Made by a program: the position numbers and the translations under genes. Under the pieces are notes generated by a model. It had not been told where the DNA came from, did no database searches, and saw nothing but the letters and a program-made list of their open reading frames with translations. Below are positions 50,858 to 60,037 of a stretch of DNA of 64,000 nucleotides, in pieces. The DNA comes from Microbacterium sp. 8M (GTDB lineage: Bacteria; Actinomycetota; Actinomycetes; Actinomycetales; Microbacteriaceae). The stretch spans positions 1,017,097 to 1,081,096 of the forward strand of contig NZ_LR733284.1 in NCBI RefSeq assembly GCF_902506375.1. Direction: 5' to 3'. How positions within the stretch are numbered: position 1 is the first letter of the stretch; every line of letters starts with the position of its first letter.

Positions 50858-51760
50858 ATGGCGTCCGCTGATTTCGATGCAGAGCTCATCCGCGCGCTGC
50901 GCGAGGACGGCCGTGCCAGCGTGCGCGCGCTCGCCGCAGAGCTGGGCCAGTCGAGGGCCGCGGTCGCCGCGCGACTGCGCCTGCTCCTCGAGGACCGCAC
51001 GATCCGCATCATCGGGGCGGTCGATCCGTCGTTCCTGGGGCAGCACGTCATCGCGCACGTGTCCGTCCGCACCAGCGGCGCCATCCGGGACGTGGCCGCC
51101 GTGCTGCAGGGGATGGAGGAGACCGTGTTCGTCTCGGCCGTCGCCGGCGTGCACGACCTGGTCACCGAGGTGCGCCTGGGCACGATGTCCGAGCTGCACG
51201 CCGTCATCGAATCGGTGCGGTCGATCCCACAGGTGCTCGACGTCAACACCCTCGTGTACACCTCGGTCGTGAAGGGACCGTTCGTCTCGAGCTACCGGGG
51301 CCAGATCACGATCGACGAGATCGACGCCGCCCTCATCGAGCAGCTCCAGGCCGACGGCCGCGCCAGCTTCCGGGCGCTCGGGGAGGTCGTCCGGCTGTCC
51401 CCGAGCGCGGTCGCCACCAGGGTGCAGCGCCTGCGGGCCGCGCACGTGATCCAGATCGGGGCGGTCGAGGCGCGCGGGCCCGCGCATCGGCGTCAGTCGA
51501 TGGGCGTCGGGGTCAACCTCCGCGGCGACGACGACGGCGCCCTGGCGTTGATCCGCTCCTGGCCCGGAGTCGATTTCGTGGCGCGCACCATCGGGCGCTT
51601 CGACGCCGTGATCACGTTCGTGGAGCCGTCGCCCGGCGCGCTCCACGAGGGCCTGGAGCGGCTGCGCGCCCTGCCGAGCGTCTCGCACACCGAGGCCTGG
51701 CTGCATCTCGCGGTGCTCAAGGAGGACTACGCCCGCCAGTTCCCGCACGCTCCGGAGTAG
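50858..51760 (+). CDS. Double Lrp/AsnC-family transcriptional regulator
   Basis: 300 residues from ATG at 50858 (GGGAG upstream). It contains two successive AsnC units: HTH 1 at about 1-50 (DFDAELIRALREDGRASVRA, then SRAAVAARLRLLLEDR) with its ligand domain, and HTH 2 at about 155-205 (DEIDAALIEQLQADGRASFR, then SPSAVATRVQRL) with its domain. Fused double Lrp proteins are common in actinobacteria. It is divergent from the transporter-enzyme operon and likely senses the amino acid or a derivative that the operon degrades. Confidence 0.9.
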   Translation: MASADFDAELIRALREDGRASVRALAAELGQSRAAVAARLRLLLEDRTIRIIGAVDPSFLGQHVIAHVSVRTSGAIRDVAAVLQGMEETVFVSAVAGVHDLVTEVRLGTMSELHAVIESVRSIPQVLDVNTLVYTSVVKGPFVSSYRGQITIDEIDAALIEQLQADGRASFRALGEVVRLSPSAVATRVQRLRAAHVIQIGAVEARGPAHRRQSMGVGVNLRGDDDGALALIRSWPGVDFVARTIGRFDAVITFVEPSPGALHEGLERLRALPSVSHTEAWLHLAVLKEDYARQFPHAPE

Positions 51761-51833
51761 CCCGCCGGCAGGAACTTCTCCGGCCCAGGTCACGTCTCGG
51801 CGACGGAACTCACGCGAATCGCGCGGTCGTGCC

Positions 51834-51839
51834 TACAAT
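51834..51839 (+). promoter_or_regulatory. Candidate -10 element of the peptide ABC operon
   Basis: TACAAT, a near-perfect -10 hexamer, 86 bases before the start of the substrate-binding protein gene. No clear -35 is visible. Confidence 0.35.
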
Positions 51840-51924
51840 CGGGTGTCCCGTGCGCCGTGTACCCCGACGGCCATGGATGTGTGGCCGCGACCAAGCGCGG
51901 CCTGGAACCGATACAGAGGTGTAT

Positions 51925-53559
51925 ATGTCATTCCACAGCACTCGAGGCCGCCTGGGCCTCGCCATCGGAGCGCTCGGAGCCACCGCCCTCGTCCTCGCGG
52001 GCTGTGCGACGAGCAGCACGGGCGGCGGCGGCTCGACCGGCGGATCCGGCGGCAGCACGATCACCGTCGGCACCACCGACAAGATCACGTTCCTCGACCC
52101 GGCCGGTTCGTACGACAACGGATCCTTCGCCGTGATGAACCAGATCTACCCGTTCCTCATGAACAGCAAGTACGGCACCGGTGAGGTCACCCCCGACATC
52201 GCCGAGTCGGCCGAGTTCACCTCGCCGACCGAGTACACGGTCAAGCTCAAGAAGGGCCTGAAGTTCGCCAACGGCGACCCGCTCACCTCGGCCTCCGTGA
52301 AGTTCTCCTTCGACCGCATGGTCAAGATCAACGACCCCAACGGCCCCGCGTCGCTGCTCGGCAACCTCGACAGCACCGAGGCGCCGGATCCGACCACGGT
52401 CGTGTTCAAGCTCAAGAACGGCAACGACCAGATCTTCCCGCAGATCCTGTCCAGCCCCGCCGGCCCCATCGTCGACGAGAAGGTGTTCTCCGCCGACAAG
52501 GTGACCGACGACGACACGATCATCAAGGGCAAGGCGTTCGCCGGCCAGTACGAGATCACCGACTACAAGAAGAACCAGCTCATCGCCTACAAGCCGTACG
52601 CCGGCTACCAGGGCGAGCTGGGCAAGCCGGCCAACTCCGCGGTCAACGTGAAGTACTACGCCGACGCCTCCAACCTGAAGCTCGCGATCGGCAACGGCGA
52701 CATCGACGTGGCGTTCCGCAGCCTCTCCGCGACCGACGCCGACGACCTGAGCAAGAACAAGAAGGTCAAGATCGTCGACGGCCCCGGTGGCGAGATCCGC
52801 TACATCGTGTTCAACTTCAACACGATGCCCTACGGCGCGACCACCGCTGAGGCCGACCCGGCCAAGGCACAGGCCGTGCGCCAGGCCGCAGCCGACCTGG
52901 TCGACCGCGCGGCGATCGCGAAGGACGTCTACAAGGACACCTACAGCCCGCTGTACTCGTTCGTGCCGGAGGGCGTCGCCGGCGCCACCCAGCCGCTGAA
53001 GTCCATGTACGGCGATGGCAACGGCAAGCCCTCCCTCGAGAAGGCCAAGAAGGTCCTCGCCGACGCCGGCGTGACCACCCCGGTCGCGCTGAACCTGCAG
53101 TACAACGGCGAGCACTACGGCCCGTCCTCCGGCGACGAGTACGCCGCCATCAAGGCTCAGCTCGAGGAGGGCGGCCTGTTCACGGTCAACCTGCAGAGCA
53201 CCGAGTGGACGCAGTACTCGAAGGACCGCACGGCCGACGTGTACCCGGCGTACCAGCTCGGCTGGTTCCCGGACTACTCCGACGCGGACAACTACCTGTC
53301 GCCGTTCTTCCTCACGAAGAACTTCCTCGGCAACCACTACGACAACATGGCGGTCAACGACCTGATCGTGAAGTCGCAGACCGAGACCGACAAGGACAAG
53401 CGCATGGCCGACCTGGCCCAGATCCAGGACATGGTCGCGAAGGACCTGTCGACCCTCCCGCTGCTGCAGGGCAAGCAGGTCGCGTTCACGGGCACGGACG
53501 TCAAGGGCACCACCCTCGACGCCTCGTTCAAGTTCCGCTACGCGCCGCTGACCAAGTAA
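51925..53559 (+). CDS. Peptide/nickel-type ABC substrate-binding lipoprotein
   Basis: 544 residues from ATG at 51925 with AGAGG. The signal peptide ends in a lipobox (ALVLAGCATSS, Cys about 30), followed by a Gly/Ser-rich linker (GGGGSTGGSGG). The mature protein has the SBP_bac_5 pattern: YTVKLKKGLKFANGDPLTSASVKFSFDRM and VRQAAADLVDRAAIAKDVY. It captures oligopeptides or similar compounds outside the membrane and delivers them to the permeases encoded next. Codon usage is unusually clean, with AAG and GAC dominant, suggesting high expression. Confidence 0.94.
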   Translation: MSFHSTRGRLGLAIGALGATALVLAGCATSSTGGGGSTGGSGGSTITVGTTDKITFLDPAGSYDNGSFAVMNQIYPFLMNSKYGTGEVTPDIAESAEFTSPTEYTVKLKKGLKFANGDPLTSASVKFSFDRMVKINDPNGPASLLGNLDSTEAPDPTTVVFKLKNGNDQIFPQILSSPAGPIVDEKVFSADKVTDDDTIIKGKAFAGQYEITDYKKNQLIAYKPYAGYQGELGKPANSAVNVKYYADASNLKLAIGNGDIDVAFRSLSATDADDLSKNKKVKIVDGPGGEIRYIVFNFNTMPYGATTAEADPAKAQAVRQAAADLVDRAAIAKDVYKDTYSPLYSFVPEGVAGATQPLKSMYGDGNGKPSLEKAKKVLADAGVTTPVALNLQYNGEHYGPSSGDEYAAIKAQLEEGGLFTVNLQSTEWTQYSKDRTADVYPAYQLGWFPDYSDADNYLSPFFLTKNFLGNHYDNMAVNDLIVKSQTETDKDKRMADLAQIQDMVAKDLSTLPLLQGKQVAFTGTDVKGTTLDASFKFRYAPLTK

Positions 53560-53661
53560 CGCATCCGCAGAGACGGGGCACCGCCGCACACGCGACGGTG
53601 CCCCGTCCTCGTCCGGGCCCGCGGGTCCGGAGATCTCGACCCCTCCTCACAAAGGCTGTCC

Positions 53662-54738
53662 ATGTCTGTTGACACCCTCGCCGCAGATCCCGTGGCGACG
53701 CGTCCCCGGTCCTCCGGAGGGGGACTGTGGCGCTACATCCTGATCCGCCTGGTGCTGATCATCCCCACCGTCCTCATCCTCGTGACGATGGTCTTCTTCC
53801 TGATGCGGATCACCGGCGATCCCATCACCGCCGCCCTCGGCGGCCGCCTCCCGGCGGCTCAGCTCGCCCAGCGCGTGCACGAGGCCGGATACGACCGTCC
53901 CGTCCTCATCCAGTACTTCGAATACCTCGGCAAGATCGTCCGCGGCGACTTCGGCACGACCATCACCGACGGCCAGCCCGTCACCAAGGTGCTGCTGACC
54001 TACGGATCGGCCACGCTGGAGCTCGCGATCTACGCGCTCATCGTCGCGTTCGCGGTCTCGATCCCGCTCGGCCTCGTGGCCGCGCACCGCCGCGACAAGT
54101 GGCAGGATGCGTCGCTGCGGATCATGGCGATCCTCGCCTACGCCACTCCGATCTTCTTCGTCGGCCTGCTCCTGAAGCTCGTCTTCTCGGTGTGGCTGGG
54201 CTGGATGCCCGTCTCCGGCCGCGCCGGCACGCAGACCGAGCTGCTGATGAGCGGGGTGAGCACCCCCACCGGGATCTACCTGCTCGACGCGATCCGGCTC
54301 GGCAACGGCCCCGCGATCGGCGACGTGCTGTGGCACGCGATCCTGCCCGCCCTCGCGCTCGGCCTGCTCACCGCCGGCATCTTCCTGCGGCTCATCCGCA
54401 CGAACGTGATCGGCACCCTCGGCCAGCAGTACGTGACCTCGGGGCGCTCCCGCGGCGTGAGCGAGTACCGCCTGGTCACCAAGCACGCCTTCCGGCCCGC
54501 CCTCATCCCGATCATCACCGTGATGGGACTGCAGATCGCCCTGCTGCTCTCCGGCGCGATCCTCACCGAGACGACCTTCGAATGGAAGGGCATCGGCTTC
54601 ATGCTGAGCGAGTACCTCAAGGCGCGCGACTTCGTGGCGGTGCAGGGCATCGTCGTGATGATCGCGGTGATCGTCGCGGTGACCAACTTCATCGTCGACA
54701 TCGTCGCCGCCATGATCGACCCGAGGGTGAGGTACTGA
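53662..54738 (+). CDS. dppB: ABC transporter permease (DppB-like)
   Basis: 358 residues with six membrane helices. LWRYILIRLVLIIPTVLILVTMVFFLMRITGDP at the start and the cytoplasmic EAA loop TSGRSRGVSEYRLVTKHAFRPALIP are typical of the DppB/OppB subunit. It starts 102 bases after the binding-protein stop; the gap holds a GC-rich stretch (GCACCGCCGC...GTGCCCCG) that may form a hairpin after the lipoprotein gene, a usual way to raise lipoprotein levels. It forms the channel with the next gene. Confidence 0.94.
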   Translation: MSVDTLAADPVATRPRSSGGGLWRYILIRLVLIIPTVLILVTMVFFLMRITGDPITAALGGRLPAAQLAQRVHEAGYDRPVLIQYFEYLGKIVRGDFGTTITDGQPVTKVLLTYGSATLELAIYALIVAFAVSIPLGLVAAHRRDKWQDASLRIMAILAYATPIFFVGLLLKLVFSVWLGWMPVSGRAGTQTELLMSGVSTPTGIYLLDAIRLGNGPAIGDVLWHAILPALALGLLTAGIFLRLIRTNVIGTLGQQYVTSGRSRGVSEYRLVTKHAFRPALIPIITVMGLQIALLLSGAILTETTFEWKGIGFMLSEYLKARDFVAVQGIVVMIAVIVAVTNFIVDIVAAMIDPRVRY

Positions 54739-54740
54739 CG

Positions 54741-55754
54741 ATGACCATCGACAACACCTCCGAGCCCGTGGTCGACCGCGACCTCCCCACCCCCGAGACC
54801 GCGGTGCTCGCCGCCCAGGCTCCGCGCAAGCGGCGCTGGAGCGAGCGGCTCCCCGTGGTCTCCCATCTGCGTCAGAGCGTCGGCCTGCAGCGCGGCATGC
54901 TCGTCGTCGGCCTCGTCATCACCGGCGTGTTCGTGCTGACCGCGATCCTCGCCCCCGTCATCGCGCCCTACTCGTGGGCGCAGCAGTCGGTGAACGGGGT
55001 GAAGTTCGGCACGCAGCAGCCGCCGAGCGCCACCAACATCCTCGGCACCACCGTCAGCGGCTTCGACGTGTTCTCGCGGGTGATCTGGGGATCCCAGACG
55101 GCGCTGCTGGTCATCCTCGCCGCGATCGCGTGCTCGATCTTCATCGGCATCGCGCTCGGCCTGCTCTCCGGCTACTTCGGCGGCTGGCTGGACCGCACGC
55201 TCGTCGTGATCGCCGACGCGATCTACGCGTTCCCGTCGCTGCTGCTCGCGATCGTCATGTCGATCGTGATCAGCCACGGCCAGTCCAACCTGTGGTCGGG
55301 CATCATGGCGACCTCGCTGTCGATCACCGTGGTGTTCGTGCCGCAGTACTTCCGCGTCATCCGCGCAGAGGTGGTGCGGGTGCGGGCCGAGCCGTTCGTC
55401 GAGTCGGCGAAGGTGATCGGCGTGCCCACCGGCCGGATCCTGATCCGCCACGTGCTGCGCAACTCCACGCGCTCGCTCCCGGTCGTGATCACGCTGAACG
55501 CCTCCGAGGCGCTGCTGACCCTCGCGGGTCTCGGCTTCCTCGGCTTCGGCATCGAGGCGACCTCCGCAGCGGAGTGGGGCTACGACCTGAACCGCGCCAT
55601 CGCCGACGTCACCAGCGGGATCTGGTGGACGTCGATCTTCCCCGGCCTCGCGATCGTGCTGGTGGTGCTCGGCATCACCCTCGTCGGCGAGAGCCTGAAC
55701 GACCTGAGCGATCCGCGACTGCGCACCCGCCGTCGCGCGGGAGGTGCGGCATGA
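54741..55754 (+). CDS. dppC: ABC transporter permease (DppC-like)
   Basis: 337 residues from ATG at 54741, two bases after the previous stop. A cytoplasmic N-terminus of about 55 residues precedes six membrane helices; the EAA loop is FVESAKVIGVPTGRILIRHVLRNS. WAQQSVNGVKFGTQQPPS is the usual extracytoplasmic loop where DppC proteins carry GTD. It pairs with DppB. Its stop overlaps the ATPase gene by four bases. Confidence 0.94.
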   Translation: MTIDNTSEPVVDRDLPTPETAVLAAQAPRKRRWSERLPVVSHLRQSVGLQRGMLVVGLVITGVFVLTAILAPVIAPYSWAQQSVNGVKFGTQQPPSATNILGTTVSGFDVFSRVIWGSQTALLVILAAIACSIFIGIALGLLSGYFGGWLDRTLVVIADAIYAFPSLLLAIVMSIVISHGQSNLWSGIMATSLSITVVFVPQYFRVIRAEVVRVRAEPFVESAKVIGVPTGRILIRHVLRNSTRSLPVVITLNASEALLTLAGLGFLGFGIEATSAAEWGYDLNRAIADVTSGIWWTSIFPGLAIVLVVLGITLVGESLNDLSDPRLRTRRRAGGAA

Positions 55755-57523
55755 CCGGCACGATCAACACGACCGGCCTGCCCGACGTGGCGGAGATCCG
55801 GAACCTCAAGGTGCGCTTCGCCACCGACGGCGACCCCGTCGACGCGGTCAAGGGCATCGACATCCAGGCGCACGCGGGCGAGGTGCTCGCGATCGTCGGG
55901 GAGTCCGGATCGGGCAAGACGGTCACAGCCAACGCGCTGCTCGGCCTGCTGCCCGAGACGGCCACCATGTCGGGTGCGGTGATCGTGCGCGGCCGCGGCG
56001 GCGAGACCGACGTGGTGCACGCGTCGCCCGCCAAGCTGCGGGCCATGCGCGGCCGCGACGCGGCGATGGTGTTCCAGGAGCCGTCCACCGCGCTGAATCC
56101 CGTGTACACCGTGGGCTGGCAGATCGCGGAGGGCCTGCGGGCGCACGCCGACGGCCGGCTGTCGAAGAAGGAGGCCAAGGCGAAGGCCGTCGAGATCCTC
56201 CGCAAGGTGGGCATCCCGGATCCGAACAGGCGCGTCGACGACTACCCGCACCAGTTCTCCGGCGGGCAGAAGCAGCGCATCGTGATCGCGATGGCGCTCG
56301 TGCTGAACGCCGGGCTCATCATCGCGGACGAGCCGACCACCGCGCTCGACGTCACGGTGCAGGCCGAGATCCTCGAGCTGCTGCGCGCGTGCCGCGACGA
56401 GTTCGGCGCGACGATCGTGCTCATCACGCACAACATGGGCGTGGTCGCCGACCTCGCCGACCGCGTCGTGGTGATGCTGCGGGGCGACATCGTCGAGCAG
56501 GCGCCCGTGCGGGAGCTCTTCGCGAACCCGCAGCAGGACTACACCCGCGAGCTCCTCGCCGCTGTGCCGCACGTCGGCCAGGGCAAGTCGGCGCTCGCGG
56601 CCGCCTCGATCCCCGAGCCCCTCACCCCGGGCCCTGAGCCTGTCGAAGGGACGCCGGGCGCTTCGACGAGCTCGGCGGCCGCCGACGAGGCGCCCGCGGG
56701 CAGCCTCATCGTGGCGCGGTCCTGCGAGATCGGCTACCCCGGGCGGTTCGGCCGTGGCGGCGTCGTGGCCGTGAAGGGGGTCGACTTCCACGTCGGTCCC
56801 GGCGAGGTCGTGGGCCTGGTGGGCGAGTCGGGATCCGGCAAGACCACGATCGGGCGCGCGGTCGTCGGCCTCACCACGGTCGTCGGCGGATCCCTGACCG
56901 TGCTGGGCCAGGAGATGAAGGGCGTGAAGCAGCGCCAGCTCGCCCCCCTGCGCCCCGAGATCGGCTTCGTGTTCCAGGATCCGGCGACGAGCTTCAACCC
57001 GCTGCTGTCGATCGCGGAGTGCATCGCGGAGCCGCTGATCGTGCACGGCCGTGCCTCCAGCGTCGCCGCAGCCCGCGCCCGCGTGGACGAGCTGCTCGAC
57101 GCGGTGCGCCTGCCGGCGAACTTCGGCGACCGCTTCCCGCACGAGCTCTCCGGCGGGCAGCGGCAGCGGGCCTCGCTCGCGCGTGCGCTGGCACTGGATC
57201 CGAAGCTGCTCATCGCCGACGAGCCCACCAGCGCGCTCGATGTCTCGGTGCAGGCCAAGGTGCTCGACCTGTTCGTGCAGTTGCAGGCCGAGCTCGGCTT
57301 CGCGTCGCTGTTCATCAGCCACGACCTCGCCGTCATCGACGCCGTCGCCGACCGCATCATCGTGCTGCAGCGGGGACGGATCCAGGAGCAGGGGACGACC
57401 GCCCAGGTGCTGAACGATCCGTCGAACGCCTACACGCGGGAGCTGCTGACGGCGCTGCCCGTGCCCGACCCCGTGGAGCAGGCGGAGCGCCGCGCGCTCT
57501 GGCAGGCGGTGCGGCGGGGCTGA
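55751..57523 (+). CDS. Fused double ATPase of the peptide importer (DppDF)
   Basis: 590 residues, both ATPase subunits in one chain. Half 1 (about 1-275): Walker A GESGSGKTV, signature QFSGGQKQR, Walker B LIIADEPTTALD. Half 2 (about 325-590): GESGSGKTT, LSGGQRQRASLARA, LLIADEPTSALD. The linker (about 285-320) has PGPEPVEGTPGASTSS, encoded by a REP-like repeat. It powers import through DppBC. In most bacteria the subunits are separate, so the fusion is a stable actinobacterial variant. A strong terminator follows. Confidence 0.94.
   Translation: MTGTINTTGLPDVAEIRNLKVRFATDGDPVDAVKGIDIQAHAGEVLAIVGESGSGKTVTANALLGLLPETATMSGAVIVRGRGGETDVVHASPAKLRAMRGRDAAMVFQEPSTALNPVYTVGWQIAEGLRAHADGRLSKKEAKAKAVEILRKVGIPDPNRRVDDYPHQFSGGQKQRIVIAMALVLNAGLIIADEPTTALDVTVQAEILELLRACRDEFGATIVLITHNMGVVADLADRVVVMLRGDIVEQAPVRELFANPQQDYTRELLAAVPHVGQGKSALAAASIPEPLTPGPEPVEGTPGASTSSAAADEAPAGSLIVARSCEIGYPGRFGRGGVVAVKGVDFHVGPGEVVGLVGESGSGKTTIGRAVVGLTTVVGGSLTVLGQEMKGVKQRQLAPLRPEIGFVFQDPATSFNPLLSIAECIAEPLIVHGRASSVAAARARVDELLDAVRLPANFGDRFPHELSGGQRQRASLARALALDPKLLIADEPTSALDVSVQAKVLDLFVQLQAELGFASLFISHDLAVIDAVADRIIVLQRGRIQEQGTTAQVLNDPSNAYTRELLTALPVPDPVEQAERRALWQAVRRG
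56627..56680. repeat. REP-like repeat pair in the ATPase linker
   Basis: The left copy (56627-56648) has CCCTGAGCCTGTCGAAG and the right (56661-56680) CTTCGACGAGCTCGGCGG. It encodes the non-conserved linker between two ATPase domains; same family as 5906, 6857 and 12828. Confidence 0.75.
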
Positions 57524-57557
57524 TCCCGCCGACAGGTCGGGATCCGGTCTACGAGAC

Positions 57558-57597
57558 GGAAAACGCCGCTGCGATGCGCTTCGCAGCGGCGTTTTCC
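57558..57597. terminator. Strong terminator after the ABC operon
   Basis: GGAAAACGCCGCTGCGA and TCGCAGCGGCGTTTTCC form a perfect 17-bp stem with a six-base loop; the TTTT/AAAA on each side make it bidirectional. It lies 34 bases after the ATPase stop. The 3' arm GCGGCGTTTTCC recurs alone at 57658. Confidence 0.85.
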
Positions 57598-57740
57598 ATC
57601 TCGAAGGGGTGCGTCGTCGATGACCGAGATGGATTTCGTCGCCAGGGGAGCGCTCGCGGCGGCGTTTTCCCTCTCTCACATCTCTTGCGTCCCCTCGCCG
57701 GCGCCGGATCACCGATCCTCGGCGCCGCCCGCGCGACGAG

Positions 57741-58955
57741 TCAGCGTGCGAACAGGATGCCCAGGAGCGGGCCGACGAAGTGAAGGAGGTACCAGAGCAG
57801 GGCGATCACGAGCACGACCACCACGCTCCACGAGAAGCCGCGCTTGAGCCGGCGCCCTCCCGGGGCCACGCCGGGCGGGGGAGACCACGCCTGCTGGCCG
57901 GGTGCGGGCGTGGGAGCCGCGAACCCCGACGCCAGGAACCCGGCCGGGGCACCGGGCGCGCCGTGAAGACCGGGCGCGCCGGGAACGGGCCCGGCGGCGA
58001 ACCCCTGCCCCTGCGCTGCGGCCTGGCCGAGCCGCTCGTCGCGCCAGCGGGCCCACTGCGCGAGCTTGTCGATCACGGCGCCGACCGTCGCGAACATGCG
58101 CGCCCACGTCGCCGGATCCAGCGTCGACACCTGCCGCCGCTGCGCGTACAGGAACAGCCAGTCGTCCACGATCTCGACGTCGAACGCCGCCGCGCTGTCC
58201 ATGAACCGCGCCATGATGTCGGGCGTGAACAGATACAGCGCGTCCCGCTCGTACCCCTCGGGGCAGTACAGCGCGAAGTACCGGTCGAAGTCGCCCTCGA
58301 GCGACAGCCGCTGGTGCTTCGCGTAGCGCGCGGGGAGGTTGGATCCGAAGAGCCCGTTGTTGCCGACGGCGTCGAGCACGATGTTCGGCAGGGGCACGTC
58401 GAGGTGGATCGCGATGTAGCCCCACGGATGGGTCTGGCGGTCCTTGCCGGATCCGGTCGTGTACTGGTAGTTCGCGAATTCGACGAAGCGCGGAGAGGAT
58501 CCGCGGACGAGGTCGGTGGAGACACGGCCGCTGCCGAGGCCGAAGATCATCCCGGGCAGGGCCGGTTCGCTCAGCGAGGGCGTGTAGGTCATGCCGTTCG
58601 CGGCGGCGAAGGAGGCGAGCCGGAACTGCCTGATGCGCCGGGAGCGCAGCCAGAAGACGATCGCCACGACGACGACGGCGACCGCGATCAGGATCAGCAG
58701 CACGGGGATGAGCCCGCTCGCGACGCCCAGCCTCGACGCCAGCATCGCGGCGCCGACCGTGCCGAACATGCCGAGCATCATCACGACGACCACCCCGGCG
58801 AAGACGGCGCCGAAGATCTGCGCCCCGCTCACGCCGGAGCCGGCGGCCGCCGCTGAGCGCGTGTACGCCGCCAGCGCTGCGCGATCCACCGGATCCGTCA
58901 ACGGCCTCGCATCGAACGGATAAGGGCTCTCGGGTCGGCTGATCGGGGCGGTCAC
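57741..58955 (-). CDS. DUF3137-like membrane protein
   Basis: 404 residues. Two adjacent hydrophobic segments (about 48-72 and 84-105) near the N-terminus, then a soluble domain with RFVEFANYQYTTGSGKDRQT and DFDRYFALYCPEGYERDALYLFTPD, a Pro/Ala/Gly-rich region (about 310-370), and a final membrane helix (about 380-400). The YERDALY stretch is typical of a conserved actinobacterial family I would place near DUF3137. Function unknown. It is convergent with the ABC operon. Confidence 0.75.
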   Translation of the reverse strand: MTAPISRPESPYPFDARPLTDPVDRAALAAYTRSAAAAGSGVSGAQIFGAVFAGVVVVMMLGMFGTVGAAMLASRLGVASGLIPVLLILIAVAVVVVAIVFWLRSRRIRQFRLASFAAANGMTYTPSLSEPALPGMIFGLGSGRVSTDLVRGSSPRFVEFANYQYTTGSGKDRQTHPWGYIAIHLDVPLPNIVLDAVGNNGLFGSNLPARYAKHQRLSLEGDFDRYFALYCPEGYERDALYLFTPDIMARFMDSAAAFDVEIVDDWLFLYAQRRQVSTLDPATWARMFATVGAVIDKLAQWARWRDERLGQAAAQGQGFAAGPVPGAPGLHGAPGAPAGFLASGFAAPTPAPGQQAWSPPPGVAPGGRRLKRGFSWSVVVVLVIALLWYLLHFVGPLLGILFAR

Positions 58956-59047
58956 GCGTCCACGCTAACCCGCGGATCCCGCCGGGCGATGCGCGGGATC
59001 AGCGGTTCACGTCGTCGGCGTCCCACGGCAGGAACGTCAAGCGGCCG

Positions 59048-59116
59048 GAACAGGCGATCACGGGCGGACAGGCGGATCCCGGATCCGAAAGCCTGTTCTC
59101 GCGTGACCGCCTGTTC
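59048..59116. repeat. Imperfect inverted repeat in the 204-base gap
   Basis: GAACAGGCGATCACG (59048-59062) and CGTGACCGCCTGTTC (59102-59116) match at 14 of 15 positions. Between them are two further short copies of GGACAGGCGGATCC-like sequence (59066, 59081). It lies between the minus-strand methyltransferase and the DUF3137-like gene; likely a stable RNA hairpin or repeat remnant. Confidence 0.6.
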
Positions 59117-59159
59117 CCGCGCCCGTTCCCGCGCGGAGTCGCGTGCCCTGTGGACCCCG

Positions 59160-60014
59160 TCAGTCCTTGACCGCGACGATCGTGAACGTGCACGGAACCA
59201 GGTCGCGCTCCTCAGCCGGCCACACGTACTCGCCGTCGACCTCGAGCATGCGCGGGGAGAACCGCCACGGCAGGGTCCGGCCCTCGTCCATGTGCACGAT
59301 CCGCAGGCCCGCCCCGAGCAGCGCGTTCACGACCGACGAGATCGGATGCGGCCACTCGTAGGTGCGCGGGTGGGCCACTGTGCCGTCCCCGGCATACGTG
59401 CCCTCGTCGTCCCACGCCAGCGCTCGCCCGTTCTCGAAGTAGCGGAAGCGGTGCACGAGCTCGTCGCGGGTCTCGTCCAGGCCGTACAGCACCGGATGCC
59501 CGTCGCGGATGTAGAACGTGCCGCCGGGGCGCAGCAGCTGCGCGACCTGCGCGGCCCAGCGGTTCAGGTCCTCGAGCCAGGTGATGGTGCCGATGCTCGT
59601 GTAGACGAGGTCGAACTCGGATCCGACGGCCGCCGCGGCGTCGAGCACGTCGGTCTCGACCCAGTCCGCATCCAGCCCCATCCGGGCGGCGAGGGCCGCA
59701 GCCGCTTCGAGGGCCGGGGCGGAGAAGTCGACGCCGGTGACGTGCGCGCCCAGGCGGGCGAACGAGAGCGTGTCGGTGCCGATGTGGCACTGCAGATGGC
59801 ACACGTCGAGCCCCGCGAACCCCTGTGGCAGGAACGGGGCGAGGGCGGCCGCGTCGGTGCGGACGACGTCAGAGAGGTGCGCGGGGTCATCGAACGCGTC
59901 GAGGCCGTATGCCTCGACGTGCAGCGGAACGCGGTCGTCCCAGTTCTCCCGGTTGGCGTCACGCGCCTTCTGCCAATCGATGCGGACATCGCCGGACGAC
60001 GTGGGTTCGCTCAT
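59160..60014 (-). CDS. Class I SAM-dependent methyltransferase
   Basis: 284 residues from ATG at 60014 (a GTG at 60023 is possible). The SAM-binding core has FAGLDVCHLQCHIGTDTLSFARLGAHVTGVDFS and YTSIGTITWLEDLNRW, followed by LLRPGGTFYIRDGHPVL. The glycine motif is atypical (LDVCHLQCHIGTDT rather than GCG). The C-terminus is Trp-rich. Homologues methylate small molecules; substrate unknown. It is a single gene, 266 bases before rpsF on the opposite strand. Confidence 0.85.
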   Translation of the reverse strand: MSEPTSSGDVRIDWQKARDANRENWDDRVPLHVEAYGLDAFDDPAHLSDVVRTDAAALAPFLPQGFAGLDVCHLQCHIGTDTLSFARLGAHVTGVDFSAPALEAAAALAARMGLDADWVETDVLDAAAAVGSEFDLVYTSIGTITWLEDLNRWAAQVAQLLRPGGTFYIRDGHPVLYGLDETRDELVHRFRYFENGRALAWDDEGTYAGDGTVAHPRTYEWPHPISSVVNALLGAGLRIVHMDEGRTLPWRFSPRMLEVDGEYVWPAEERDLVPCTFTIVAVKD

Positions 60015-60037
60015 GACCGTCACGCTAGCGGGCGTTC

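Noticed and set aside
51761..51924. Riboswitch upstream of the peptide ABC operon
   Set aside because: The leader is 85 bases after the -10-like element and I see no known riboswitch core or paired anti-terminator.
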